Source: Bombyx mori (Eukaryota; Arthropoda; Insecta; Lepidoptera; Bombycidae). From it: a stretch of 64,000 nucleotides of DNA. Where the stretch lies: contig NC_085116.1 of assembly GCF_030269925.1 (NCBI RefSeq), positions 10,726,001 to 10,790,000 of the forward strand, in the 5' to 3' direction. This document shows positions 1 through 9,215 of this stretch, one piece after another. Numbering within the stretch: position 1 is the first letter of the stretch; each line of letters starts with the position of its first letter. The translations under genes were made by a program, and so were the position numbers. Under the pieces are notes generated by a model. It did not search any database and was not told the origin of the DNA. It saw nothing but the letters and a program-made list of their open reading frames with translations.

Positions 1-516
1 TACTGCTCCTATCCCTGGGCCGGGGCTCCCAAATACCAGCATCTTCCACTTGATTCCATACAGAAGAGGGCCGTTCGGATTGTCGATAATCCCATTCTCA
101 CGGAGCGTTTGGAACCTCTGGGTCGTCTGCGGAGGGACTTCAGTTCCCTCTGTATTTTGTACCACATGTTTCATGGGGAGTGCTCTGAGGAATTGTTCGA
201 GATGATACCAACGTCTCGTTTTTACCATCGCACCGCCCGCCACCGGAGTAGAGTTCATCCATACAACTTGGAGCCATTGCGGTCATCCACAGTGCATTTC
301 CAGAGGTCTTTTTGCCACGTACCATCCGGCTATGGAATGAGCTCCCCTCCACGGTGTTTCCCGAGCGCTATGACATGTCCTTCTTCAAACGAGACTTGTA
401 GAGAGTATTAAACGATAGGCAGCGGCTTGGCTCGGCCCCTGGCATTGCTGAAGTCCATGGGCGATGGTAACCACTAACCATCAGGTGGGCCGTATGCTCG
501 TCTGTCTACAATAAAA
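1..516 (+). mobile_element. 3' end of a CR1/jockey-like LINE (reverse transcriptase C-terminus plus tail)
   Basis: The left edge cuts into a non-LTR retrotransposon. Translating from base 1 gives a reverse-transcriptase C-terminal stretch containing LDSIQKRAVRIVDNP and FYHRTARHRSRVHPY, a signature common in lepidopteran jockey/CR1-type elements. The frame shifts near the T run at 307-312, after which the WNELPSTVFPERYDMSFF motif is readable in another frame, so this copy is dead. After the coding end comes the tail also seen alone at eight other places in the window (GGCAGCGGCTTGGCTC to GTCTGTCTACAATAAA), then poly-A at about 506-516. This copy shows which LINE the short tails come from. The clade is my inference; the repeat itself is seen directly. 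Confidence 0.85.
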
Positions 517-544
517 AAAAAATCGTTTCCTAAGTATTATACCA

Positions 545-752
545 GGCATTTACTGGTATGCTCCGCGGGCTTATTGTAAGCTCGCACGGACAAGCAACAA
601 TATCCTGCCTATTTCTGCCATGAAGCAGTCATACGTTTCGGCTTGAAGCGTGGGACAAACACGCGGCGTTCACGTAGTGAAGCTTATAAGTTCCGGTAAC
701 TATTTAACACCAGATGTACCGTGAGCTTGTTCACTCGTCAATGAAATAAATC
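545..752 (+). mobile_element. Degenerate Bm1-like SINE (3' body)
   Basis: The stretch keeps the Bm1 landmarks in order but heavily mutated: a remnant of the GTCCGCACGGGTAGG block near 575, TGCCTATTTCTGCCATGAAG at about 606, the GCGTTTCGGTTTGAAG-like block at 631-646, the CCGGTAACTATTTAACACCA segment, and the GTGAGCTTGTTCACTCGTC end. It lacks the tRNA-like head. It lies directly after the LINE tail, as an old, separate insertion. Confidence 0.7.
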
Positions 753-844
753 TGCCCAAATCAGGTTTTTCTGTCGAATAAATTGATATTTGTATATACT
801 TTTGTATTAATGCCTATATGTATTTAATATTTAAATATATAAAG

Positions 845-970
845 ATATTAAAGAATCGGATAAACAGCCCTCAAGCCGGTTCGCACATGTTTTTTTTCCT
901 GGTGTGGAAATCGAGCCCACGACCCTTATTCGAGCAGTTAGGACTACTAACTACCATGCTACATAATCAA
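845..970 (-). mobile_element. Remnant of a second tRNA-headed SINE (weak)
   Basis: The minus strand here carries GTCGTGGGCTCGATTTCC, which resembles a pol III B box, and it matches the head of the longer repeat at 28445-28712 (shared block CGAGCCCACGACCCT). The copy is short and divergent. It could instead be an unrelated tRNA-like fossil. Confidence 0.4.
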
Positions 971-1291
971 TCATGAATATTTAAACGTATTTCTTACCCA
1001 ATTTTTCTACTACTAAAACTCTCATTCCTATCTTAATTATTAGTCGTAGGGTATCTTGCAAGCTCGCAAGAATAATAACGAATGATCTTACCTAATTCTA
1101 TTACGAGATTATCACGCGTTCCCACTGGAATAAAACTGGCTAGCTGTACTGATGCGTGATTTTATTATTTTTATTGTCATTATGACCAGCGGTAATAACT
1201 TTGGTTGTCGTTCAGCAATGCATAAACCAATAAAGATAGATATAGACAGATATAGACATCTAATTATTATTTTTTGGTTGTTTTTCTTTTG

Positions 1292-1405
1292 TTTTTTTTT
1301 ATTGCCCTTGTAGGCAGACGAGCATAGGGCCCACCTGATGGTGAGTGGTTGCCGTCGCCCATGGACTTCAGCAATGCCAGGGGCAGAGCCAAGCCGCTGC
1401 CTACC
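1292..1405 (-). mobile_element. CR1/jockey-like LINE tail, minus strand
   Basis: Poly-T at 1292-1300 is followed by ATTGCCCTTGTAGGCAGACG and the rest of the tail, to GCCAAGCCGCTGCCTACC at 1405. It is the reverse complement of the tail at 415-505. Only the last 110 or so bases are present, so this is a severely 5'-truncated insertion. Confidence 0.9.
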
Positions 1406-1885
1406 ACTAACCTAGCTAAGGTCTTTATTCTAGAACTTAAATAAGATTATGGTGTATTTAATGTTTGTTTTTTTTAAACATTTAACTATATCAGATACAT
1501 TTTCATAATAGCTTAGATAACCAGCGACCTCACGTCACAAATTGATTATTTATTTTCCGCAATAATAAAATTACACTTTTTTAAACATATACATTGATTA
1601 TTGTATTATACAAATTTTGTGTCCTTCAAAACTATACTTTTTAGTAAATGTTCCATTGTAGTAAATGTACAGAAGATCTGTATTAAATTAGAAGAGCATA
1701 TTTTGTACTGATTTTGATCCTTAAATTTTAGGTATTGAAAAGTGTATTTTTTTTTAAATTTACTTTTAAGCTTCTTTGGCTTGATTCAGATGAGACAAGC
1801 ATTAACTAAAATATTAGTATAAGGGTTTACTTATATTATAATACATCGTATTTTAGTGGAATTATTAATTTCCGTTTATTTTCAG
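1406..1885. other. AT-rich single-copy stretch
   Basis: No gene or recognised repeat is seen; the sequence is AT-rich with T runs and leads into the pyrimidine tract of the candidate exon at 1886. Confidence 0.5.
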
Positions 1886-1933
1886 GTTAGTATCGACCCC
1901 GTGTCCACGGATCACAAGGACATGAAGATCTTA
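1886..1933 (+). other. Candidate 48-nt coding micro-exon, gene unknown
   Basis: A pyrimidine-rich acceptor (TTTCCGTTTATTTTCAG) precedes base 1886 and a strong donor (GTAAGTA) follows base 1933. The enclosed 48 nt are exactly 16 codons, open in only one of three frames, reading VSIDPVSTDHKDMKIL. The other two frames contain TAG or TGA. It is relatively GC-rich in an AT-rich surround. I do not recognise the peptide and see no partner exon in the window. It could be an internal exon of a gene extending past the left edge, an upstream exon of the Sp8/9-like gene, or chance. Confidence 0.35.
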
Positions 1934-2510
1934 GTAAGTACTATTTCTTATATATTTATCTATTTATATTCTAACATCATATAAAACTGCAGTAGATACA
2001 ATAATTTAACAAAATGAAATAGAAACATGTAATTTGTCATTTCTCAATGAGAATTTGAACACATGTAACGGCATAACAGTCAACAACTTTATCTCCTAAT
2101 ATGTAAACTAAATCATCTTTATAAAAAGTAAATCTGAATTAAATTAATTGTGAGCGATCTTCTAATATCTAATACATATTATCTGTTTTTACAGTTAATG
2201 TATCTAATTCTGTGAGTACAATAAAAGTAATCAAAGCCTAAAACTAGTCAAATATAGCCTTTATCAAATCAAAACTATTAAAATGCTGCATTTAAATATA
2301 GTGCGAAATAGTTAAACTTTCGACATCCCCTCGGATAATTTTTATCCTTAGGGAAATAAGATCTGGCAATCTGTGAACATTTCGAAACAATGCATGGTGA
2401 TATCAATAACATACTAGTGCACAGAAAAATGCAATATTTTGAATAGAGACTTGAATACATAGTTGGCGGGAACTATTTTTACCTTTTAATAAAGGTTTTA
2501 TTACCAAACT
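1934..2510. other. AT-rich stretch without recognised features
   Basis: No supported gene or repeat. The short minus-strand open frame near 2278-2460 has no recognisable content. Confidence 0.5.
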
Positions 2511-2522
2511 ACTATGAACTCT

Positions 2523-2719
2523 CACAGCCTACTAAGTTTCTCGCCGTACCTTCTCAGTGGGTCGCGTTTCCGATTCGGTGGTAGATTCTGCGAAGCCCGG
2601 CTCTTGCTAGGGTCAGTTTTAGCAACACTCCGGTTTGAGCCCCGTGAGCTCACCTACACACGTTAGGGTGAAGCTGAAATAGAGTCTCAAGACTATCAGC
2701 AAAAGTAGGAAAAAAAAAA
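2523..2719 (+). mobile_element. BMC1/L1Bm-like LINE 3' fragment with perfect TSD
   Basis: A member of the most regular repeat in this window: a block from (C)ACTGAGTTTCTCGCC through GATTCGGTGGTAGATTCTGC, GAGCCCCGTGAGCTCACC and ACTATCAGC, ending in GTAGG plus poly-A (2707-2720). It is flanked by a perfect 12-bp duplication, ACTATGAACTCT, at 2511-2522 and 2720-2731. That shows a target-primed retroposition event and fixes both ends at about 197 bp. The name BMC1 is from memory and uncertain. Confidence 0.85.
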
Positions 2720-2731
2720 ACTATGAACTCT

Positions 2732-3452
2732 TAATTTAAGTTCTAATTTAAGTTCATGACGACAGTAAGAAAGGTTGTGAGGCTTACCATCATCAGACAC
2801 AATATTAGATATTAACCCTTTTAGTTACCGCTCAGTAAAAGGATCAATACAATAAATTTGTGCATAAATACGTTCCAATCGCCCACACACCGACATGCTT
2901 AACTCGCTCGCGGCGGTATTTGTCTTCCTATACTTCAATCATGTTTCATAAACTTTACAATTCACCATTATCCGCCCGTAGTCTTTCAATCGAAATATAG
3001 TAATATATTGTGCTTAACAAATTTACAAACAATAATACTTGGATCTAAGTTCTGAATTAGTTATTGCCACAGGCATTAGTGGCGCCTAATTTTGCCATGC
3101 ATTCTTTACAATTGAGACTTAAACCTCATTTCTTAAGGTGGTTGGCGGTATTCAAGTTATGATGTATACGGGCTTCGGTAATTACTTAAGAGCAGATAGA
3201 CCGTAATGTTGAGCTCAATGAAATTTCACGAATGCCGCTATCTACTTTGACACATAAGTTCGAAGCCTTGTTTGCATTAGAAAAAGAGATGTCTTGCCCT
3301 GTTAGCCAGTATATCTGAAATAGTCATTTAATATTATATGTAATCGGTATATATCTATTTATCTATTTTGTTTTTCTATAATAATATATTTCCAATAGTA
3401 CACCGCAATATACCTGCTATATCTCTATCTTAACCAGAATTTCTGTAAATTA
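2732..3452. other. Intergenic stretch, no recognised features
   Basis: Non-repetitive by eye, AT-rich, without a convincing open frame. A possible very degraded Bm1 trace (a GGCGGTATTCAAGTTATGATG-like segment near 3143) is too weak to call. Confidence 0.4.
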
Positions 3453-3549
3453 AGATCGCTTTTAGCGATAAGACCGCCTATTGTACAACTGTATCTGCTT
3501 GTTGACTGTTTTTTTTAAATGTTAGTTGTTAGTTAGTTAATAAAGTGTA

Positions 3550-3585
<36 letters not shown>

Positions 3586-3596
3586 CACTCTCTCTA
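3453..3596 (+). mobile_element. RTE-like LINE 3' end with (CT)n terminus
   Basis: The segment GATCGCTTTTAGCGATAAGA at 3454, then CCGCCTATTGTAC, then AATAAAGTGTATTTTCTCTC, resembles the 3' UTR of lepidopteran RTE-type LINEs, which end in a short tandem repeat rather than poly-A. The reverse complement of the same arrangement recurs at 36369-36506. The (CT)n run (3552-3582) is therefore probably the element's terminal repeat, not an independent microsatellite. Confidence 0.6.
3552..3582. repeat. (CT)n microsatellite
   Basis: About 15 uninterrupted CT units, followed by a broken CAGTCACTCTCTCTATA extension. Confidence 0.95.
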
Positions 3597-4339
3597 TAGA
3601 GATATAGATATGTATTGACATCTTTGTTCCACTTTCCACACAGCAAAACAATGCAGTCTGAAGACTTGTTCGATCACGAGCCTCGGCGCACGCGCAACTT
3701 CGAAGCGTGCCCGTATATAAAGCATTCTCCTCGCCTCTCACAATTCACAATGCCGATTTCACAGTGTCCATCGACGACAAATCAAAATAAATTACCGATT
3801 TCGTCATTCGTTATTCGTTCCGATATAATTTTCCGTCTCCGTTCCGGAAAATCGTAGGCCGTAAGCGTCGTCGGAATTACCGTTGTGATATCATTAAGCA
3901 ATTACCGATAATAAATCGATACTATCCGTGAATTTATTGAGTATTATAACAATCTGAAATGTTGTGGATCAAAGGAACTGACGCCGCAATCTAAAGAACA
4001 TTTTCCGGTAGAAAGGCTGAACTATGAAATGACAGTTTGGAAAATTAGTAAAAACAAAGTTATGACAACCGTATACATAACTCAACAAGTTACAAATTCA
4101 TAAACAAACAGACTTAACGTAATCCTCAAACTACATGTTTCTGCAAAGATGCAGATATGCTCTATGCTTTGATGAGTAGTAGAACAGACATTGTATATAA
4201 TAATATTATACGACCGCCACGAGGCAACGCAATACTCGTACCGCCGTCGCCCAAAACGTGTCTTGTCAGATCGCCCGGATTCACTTTGAAGGTTTTTAGG
4301 ACCCTCAAGCACCGTTCATCAGGGAAGTAACCCAAAGAC
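3597..4339. other. Intergenic stretch
   Basis: No supported gene. Short overlapping open frames on both strands have no recognisable motif. Confidence 0.4.
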
Positions 4340-4516
4340 ATAGTCCACTGAGTTTTTCGCCGGATCTCCTCAGTGATTCCGATCCGGTAGTACATTCTGC
4401 AAAGCACTGATCTTGCTAGGGCAAGTGTTAGTAAATTCTCTCAGGTTGAGCCCACCTACCCGTCCGGCCATCGTTGGAATATCCTCTTAAGCTACCAGCG
4501 AATAAGTAGGGGAAAA
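4340..4516 (+). mobile_element. BMC1-like LINE 3' fragment, diverged
   Basis: GTCCACTGAGTTTTTCGCCG, then a diverged GATCCGGTAGTACATTCTGC and GATCTTGCTAGGGCAAGTG, ending in AGCGAATAAGTAGGGGAAAA. There is a deletion in the GTGGGTCGCG region and many substitutions, so it is older than the 2523 copy. Confidence 0.75.
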
Positions 4517-5014
4517 TCGTATAGTACAGGAGACCATTACGACATGTCTCAAGTGCTCAAATAAGCTGTGAGCAATTCTACCCATCTAGAGTGAAAAATA
4601 AATAAAAGATAAAGCAGTAAATACAGATCAAGCGTACAAATCACTAGAACGATTTCATCTAAACCAGTCGTTGACGCGATCCGGCGTCGCTCACTTCCGT
4701 TTATTTCCGGCGATCATTTGATCAACAACAACGTCTCCGTGAACTCACAGGTAGTGTAAACTACTCTAGTAATCAACTAAGGACGTCTGGTATTTACTTA
4801 ATTTACTTTAGATATTTAAAGTTGTTAAGTACGTAAAGGCAGCATCAGATTTAATGGTAATGGTGATGGCTCGTGCTAAAATACCGTTTTATTTGGTAGA
4901 TACTATTTAAAAAAAAATGAAAGATATACTATCTACTCCACCCATACGTTCTGTTACATTTACATGAAAATGCATTTTTTTTAAATGAAGTGGGTTTGAA
5001 GAAGGCTTTTTGAT
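4517..5014. other. Intergenic stretch
   Basis: No gene or clear repeat recognised; AT-rich. Confidence 0.4.
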
Positions 5015-5521
5015 CTAGGTATGCATTCTCCTTAATTGCAAATATTGATTTAGGGCATGTCCTATATATCGACGATAAGCACCGAGCTTCAGGCCTTGTT
5101 TTATAATACGCGACAGAGTCCTAGCGGGAATTTTCATTATTCGCAATAAGATTTTTTTGCTTCCTAATGGAGTTTCGACGAATTCTGGCTTTAACGGCAT
5201 TAACAGCATTTATAGTTCTAACAGCACGCGGCCGCCCCGAACTTTTTTGGTCTTCGATAGACGAAGTGTTGTTGTATCTGTTGGTAGTACGATATACGAA
5301 CATACGGCTGATACCAAGCTTTTGAAGTGTTTGGAATATGATCGACGGCTCTATACCCATTTTGTGCAAGGCGATTACAGCCATCCTATTTTCTTTAACA
5401 CGCCATTCCATATTGTAATTTTATAATGAACATGAAAAAATATGTGAAATGGCGCAAAATCGAAAGAAGTTTTTAAAATAATACACGTGTTCCAAATTCA
5501 AGTTTTTATGGCCAGACTAGT
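5015..5521 (-). pseudogene. Truncated DD37D-type mariner, N-terminal half only
   Basis: On the minus strand, translation from about 5411 gives MEWRVKENRMAVIALHKMG, then a SGRPRAVRT motif and an ARIRRN segment. These align with residues 1-80 of the intact transposase at 53181-54221. A frameshift near 5120-5160 moves the similarity to the adjacent frame (PARTLSRIIKQGLKLGAYRR), after which it stops near 5015. The DDE/D catalytic domain is absent. At the outer end the minus strand begins ACTAGTCTGGCCATAA (5506-5521), matching the intact copy's terminus at 14 of 16 bases, and is bordered by TA (5522-5523). It is a dead, 3'-deleted copy of a related but distinct subfamily. Confidence 0.85.
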
Positions 5522-5523
5522 TA

Positions 5524-6539
5524 AAGTAATTATATGTAACAGCGTGAAAAATAACTCTCGAACAAATTTTTCACAACTTAAACATGATAAAAAAGGTGTA
5601 AAATTAAATCACACAGTTGAAATTATTTGAAGAAGGTGTAACTTTTCCGCGTCCATTTCTATATTAATAAAATCAATGCTTGTACGTTTTTACGTTTGTT
5701 ACGCTGTTTTATGCGTTCTTAAGATATTTAGCTGTTTCTAATGAAACTTAGTACAATTTTTATTGGCACTTCAGAGAAGGTTTCATAGTACCATCAAAGC
5801 ATAGTAGAGATGGCACGCGAGTAATTTCAAGAAATCGATGTTTTTCATAACGTTATCGATATCACACTGGAGCGTGAAGGGGCTGCTTGTGTCGTGGGTG
5901 ACTTAGTATTATTTAAGACGCTACTGATATTTTCTACCTATATTGACTACTAGCGATTAGGTACCAAGAAAAGATATTTGAATATCGTACTTTCCTCTCA
6001 TAACGATTATACGTTTTTTAATCGCGAAAAGACCAAAGTTCGTAGAAAATAAAATTATTCAAAATTTTTAAGAGGTATGTTATAAATGTAACAAAGGGTT
6101 TTCGAGGCGAAGCTCTGACCAAAAGATAAGTGACGAAATGTTATTATCCAAGAATTGAAAAAGCTGAAAATACCAATATTATAAAGATATCGCTGCTAAG
6201 TTACGGTTCAAAAAGATGAGTACTCATGTGCCAATAAAATTGAAGCATGTGTACTATTAGTCCATGAAAGCATTCCAAAGGCGTGATAAAAACTTAATTA
6301 ATATCGACTTTTAAGAGAACGGGTAAACATTTTTGTGACTATTAAATTTTGGCGCCCCTCACAAATTGTAGGCCAATGGGCTCACACGGGCCAAGTCTAA
6401 ATCCGACAACTTGTAAACTAACTTTTAATTTTCTTAAAAAAAAAGTTGTGTTTTAAATACTGCTTCTTCTATTTTTGATGTTGTCTTTTGGCAATCCGAT
6501 ATTTATTTATTTAATGGGGCTTAAATCTCTCGTATCAAT
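5524..6539. other. Intergenic, AT-rich
   Basis: No supported gene. Many small AT-rich tracts; nothing recognised. Confidence 0.4.
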
Positions 6540-6639
6540 ATGGAGATATTTTCATTTCCCTTTAAGCGATCACCGAATATTTCCCTTGAAATTTTTCCTG
6601 TAATTTCATTTGCACATGCCGCCCTCTCGTGTCGTAATT

Positions 6640-6900
6640 TTGCGTCTCAGCATGAGTTTCGTGTTCAAATTAAAATGTTTATTGCGTTAAGCGGAGTTCG
6701 CACGGTCGCCCGTGAGCGGCCCGGAGCATTTTTATTTCGTTATCCCGGATACGCCCAACGTACGCCCCTCGCCCCTCTATCCCAGGGGCTCACCTCGGTA
6801 CAATTTCACTATTTTATGAACCCGATGGCACCCCTGTCTAATGGCGCTATAATGTCTTGCGACTGTCATTTCCGGCCGTTCACCCTTTAGGGTGATGTTA
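6640..6900. other. Repeat-free GC-elevated block upstream of the Sp8/9-like gene
   Basis: Base composition rises clearly over the AT-rich surround (for example CGCACGGTCGCCCGTGAGCG near 6698), and an open frame of 116 codons crosses it (6540-6890, +). I recognise no protein motif and no repeat, and there is no convincing splice framework. It may be a conserved regulatory element 2.3 kb upstream of the gene, or an unrecognised exon. Confidence 0.3.
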
Positions 6901-7741
6901 AACTTTCACACAACAGAACAGAGCTCATTATCCAGTGACATTGCCTATGTATGTTTCCTCGTTTTATGCGTGTCATAAAACTATTAACCGCTTAAGTTAT
7001 TCTTGTGGCGTCGACATTTCTTCGAGAATGCTGAGCGTCGTGGAGGAACTCGTGTGGTTGGGGACGCAAATGTTTTTTTTTCACGCAATCTCCTCTATAC
7101 CTTCGTGGTGTTTTTATGATCCATTAGAATTTCGATCGACACATTATAAACGAGTTTCTGTGGTGAGTATTTTATTAAATTACGTTTAATGCGTTATCGG
7201 GATTTCACTTATTTTATTTAGATCATGATAAATGTTAGGTTTCATCAAAAAGGAATACGTTTAAGACATGTTAAGAAAAGACGGTGCACATCCAAAAAAA
7301 ACGGTGCAGTTAGCGTTTATTTATATGTATCATCAGTAGAATACGAATCAGTGTTTTAGTTCACATTTCATGCGGAAATAATAAAAACAAATCGTAAAAA
7401 AACAAAAAATATAATGAAAGGATCTATGGCTGATGCACTTATCTTGTCAAACTTTCTTCTTAAACTGAATAATAATCAAATGAAATAAGCAAATTTTGCT
7501 TCAAGGGCATAAAACGTATTGAACCACGAAACGCATGGAGGAATTTCATATGAGGGCATTGAGAAAGTTTTGTTAAAGTACAAAAATATAGCTACCCCAG
7601 TCGTCGAAGCAAGATTTAAAAGAAATTCTCATGTTTGAATGGAGTCTGAAGATCTTAATAATTTTAATCTACTTAACTACTAATTTAAAGAAGCTGGTGT
7701 TCAACCGCGATCTTTTCTCGCTCGCAACTATTTTTCTATCA

Positions 7742-7788
7742 TTCACAGAAGTAATGTAAAAAATAGTTTTTTTTATTACTTCTGTGAA
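7742..7788. repeat. Perfect 14-bp inverted repeat
   Basis: TTCACAGAAGTAAT at 7742-7755 is the exact reverse complement of ATTACTTCTGTGAA at 7775-7788, with a 19-nt T-rich loop. The right arm also begins a smaller palindrome, ATTACTTCTGTGAAGTAAT. It may be the remnant of a small foldback element. Confidence 0.85.
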
Positions 7789-8839
7789 GTAATAAAAAAA
7801 ACTTGGTAGCTTTCTTCCATAAACTCCTGATGGGCAAGAAAGCGGTAATCTGGTTAATCTACGTAGGTGCTGCTTTTTAATGGTATCCAAAGGTTTTAGT
7901 AACGTTTTCACATCAGTTAAACAATACTGTTAATTTCAAATGTAGATAGATATTTTACAGTGAAAACTTTTGATTTAAGTTGTTTTTTTTACCAAAAAAA
8001 CATATCTTAATGTTTCATTGCCAAAGATTATATATATCAGTAATAACGTTTAGTATACATTTTATTTGGTATATCATATTGCTATTGAAAACAAATAAAT
8101 CAACAATTTGGTTAAATTAGCCATTTCGAAATTGTTAAGAAGTGGACGAATGAAAACTTTCTGATTAAATTTTGCAAATTATGCTAAATTACGTTATTTG
8201 TATCTAACCTAACTATTATTCTATTAGGTAAATTCTTTTTTGACATCCAGGACTTCTGAACTAGTCTTCTTAGGTCTTCACTTGTCAATGTTCTGCTTCA
8301 ACTTCTTTCAATGGTCAAAGGATTCATATCCTTTTTTTTATTACTTGGCTCAGCAAATTATACCTACATTACTTGCTCAGTCGGTCTAGACGGTCTAGTA
8401 AACCTAATTACTCTACTGCACTGTATTACATTTGAGTTCTTGTATGTGTATGTTTGCCGGCTCCATACACAGAATTCGAATTCGAGTATGGGACCATTAA
8501 ATGTACAAAATTTTATGGTTATTAACAGAAATTTATGATCGTGTAGGTAAAGTTAAGGCGTGAATCATTTCGACGTGCATATTCACATTTCTCATTATGA
8601 CACATTATTTTAATTTCACTCATAGAAAATTACAAGGATGTGATTCCAATAAAACAAGCTCCGGGTAGTGTTTTAACGATGAAAACTATTTAAAAGTAAA
8701 CTAGAAATTTCTAAATTTCAAACAAAAACGGTACCCATACTGTCGAATAGAATAGATAATGTAGACACAGTTAAATCAATCTTAACAGTATCGAAGTTGA
8801 GAGAAGAAAAAAAAACAAGTTTATGCAAATCGAGGGAGC
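7789..8839. other. AT-rich upstream intergenic DNA
   Basis: No gene is seen. Close to the right end is an octamer-like ATGCAAAT (8823-8830) just before the GC-rich leader. Confidence 0.4.
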
Positions 8840-9152
8840 CGAAATAAAATGGAGTCGCATCGTGGTCGCGCGTGCGATCGATACGTCCGCCCCGCGACCT
8901 TGCGGGCGGGTCGCTAGCTCGGGGCGGGCTCGGCTGCGGGCCCGCCCACCGCACTAGGCCGTATCCCGCACCCCCGCACCGCGCCGCCAGCTCGTCGAGT
9001 GTCGACTCTCGGCCGAGGATCGCGCGACACGCAGCTACCGCCCGTACGACTCGACGCGATATCGCCGCCGCCGCGCTCCACCAGTGACAGTTCGTAATTG
9101 ACTTAGCGACTTTTGTTTGAGATGTGTCTAGTGCCGTTTTGAGTGTAAGACA
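8840..9152 (+). promoter_or_regulatory. GC/CpG-rich promoter and 5' leader of the Sp8/9-like gene
   Basis: Composition switches sharply from AT-rich to GC- and CpG-rich (GCGCGTGCGATCGATACG, CCCGCGACCTTGCGGGCGGG) over about 250 bp, ending just upstream of the first ATG. An octamer-like ATGCAAAT (8823-8830) lies at its left margin. I see no TATA box at a persuasive position, and the transcription start cannot be fixed from sequence. If the transcript includes the whole block, it contains a 71-codon upstream open frame (8872-9087) that is not in frame with the main ATG. Confidence 0.55.
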
Positions 9153-9209
9153 ATGATAACTGATATGTACGCGCCCCTACCGGCGCCCCCGCCGACCAAC
9201 AAATCGATC
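9153..9209 (+). CDS. Sp8: Sp8/Sp9-like transcription factor, coding exon 1 (N-terminus)
   Basis: This exon encodes 19 residues, MITDMYAPLPAPPPTNKSI, and ends at a consensus donor (ATC|GTAAGT) at codon phase 0. The start is chosen because an in-frame TAG lies 24 nt upstream (9129-9131), this is the first ATG after it, and it has an A at -3. The phase matches exon 2, whose open frame begins right after a TTTCCAG acceptor at 32171. The joined sequence runs straight into the family-typical [13 protein letters not shown] segment; vertebrate SP8/SP9 also have a short N-terminus just before a similar TPLAML block. The exon is proline-rich and has no domain of its own. The 23-kb separation rests on phase and splice signals, so transcript evidence should confirm it; further 5' non-coding exons are possible. 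Confidence 0.75.
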
Positions 9210-9215
9210 GTAAGT

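Noticed and set aside
6540..6890. 116-codon open frame as a gene
   Set aside because: No recognisable motif, and mixed AT-rich and GC-rich content; kept only as a regulatory candidate.
8872..9087. 71-codon open frame in the GC-rich leader
   Set aside because: Arg/Ala/Pro-rich translation of CpG-rich DNA, not in frame with the main ATG; at most an upstream open frame.
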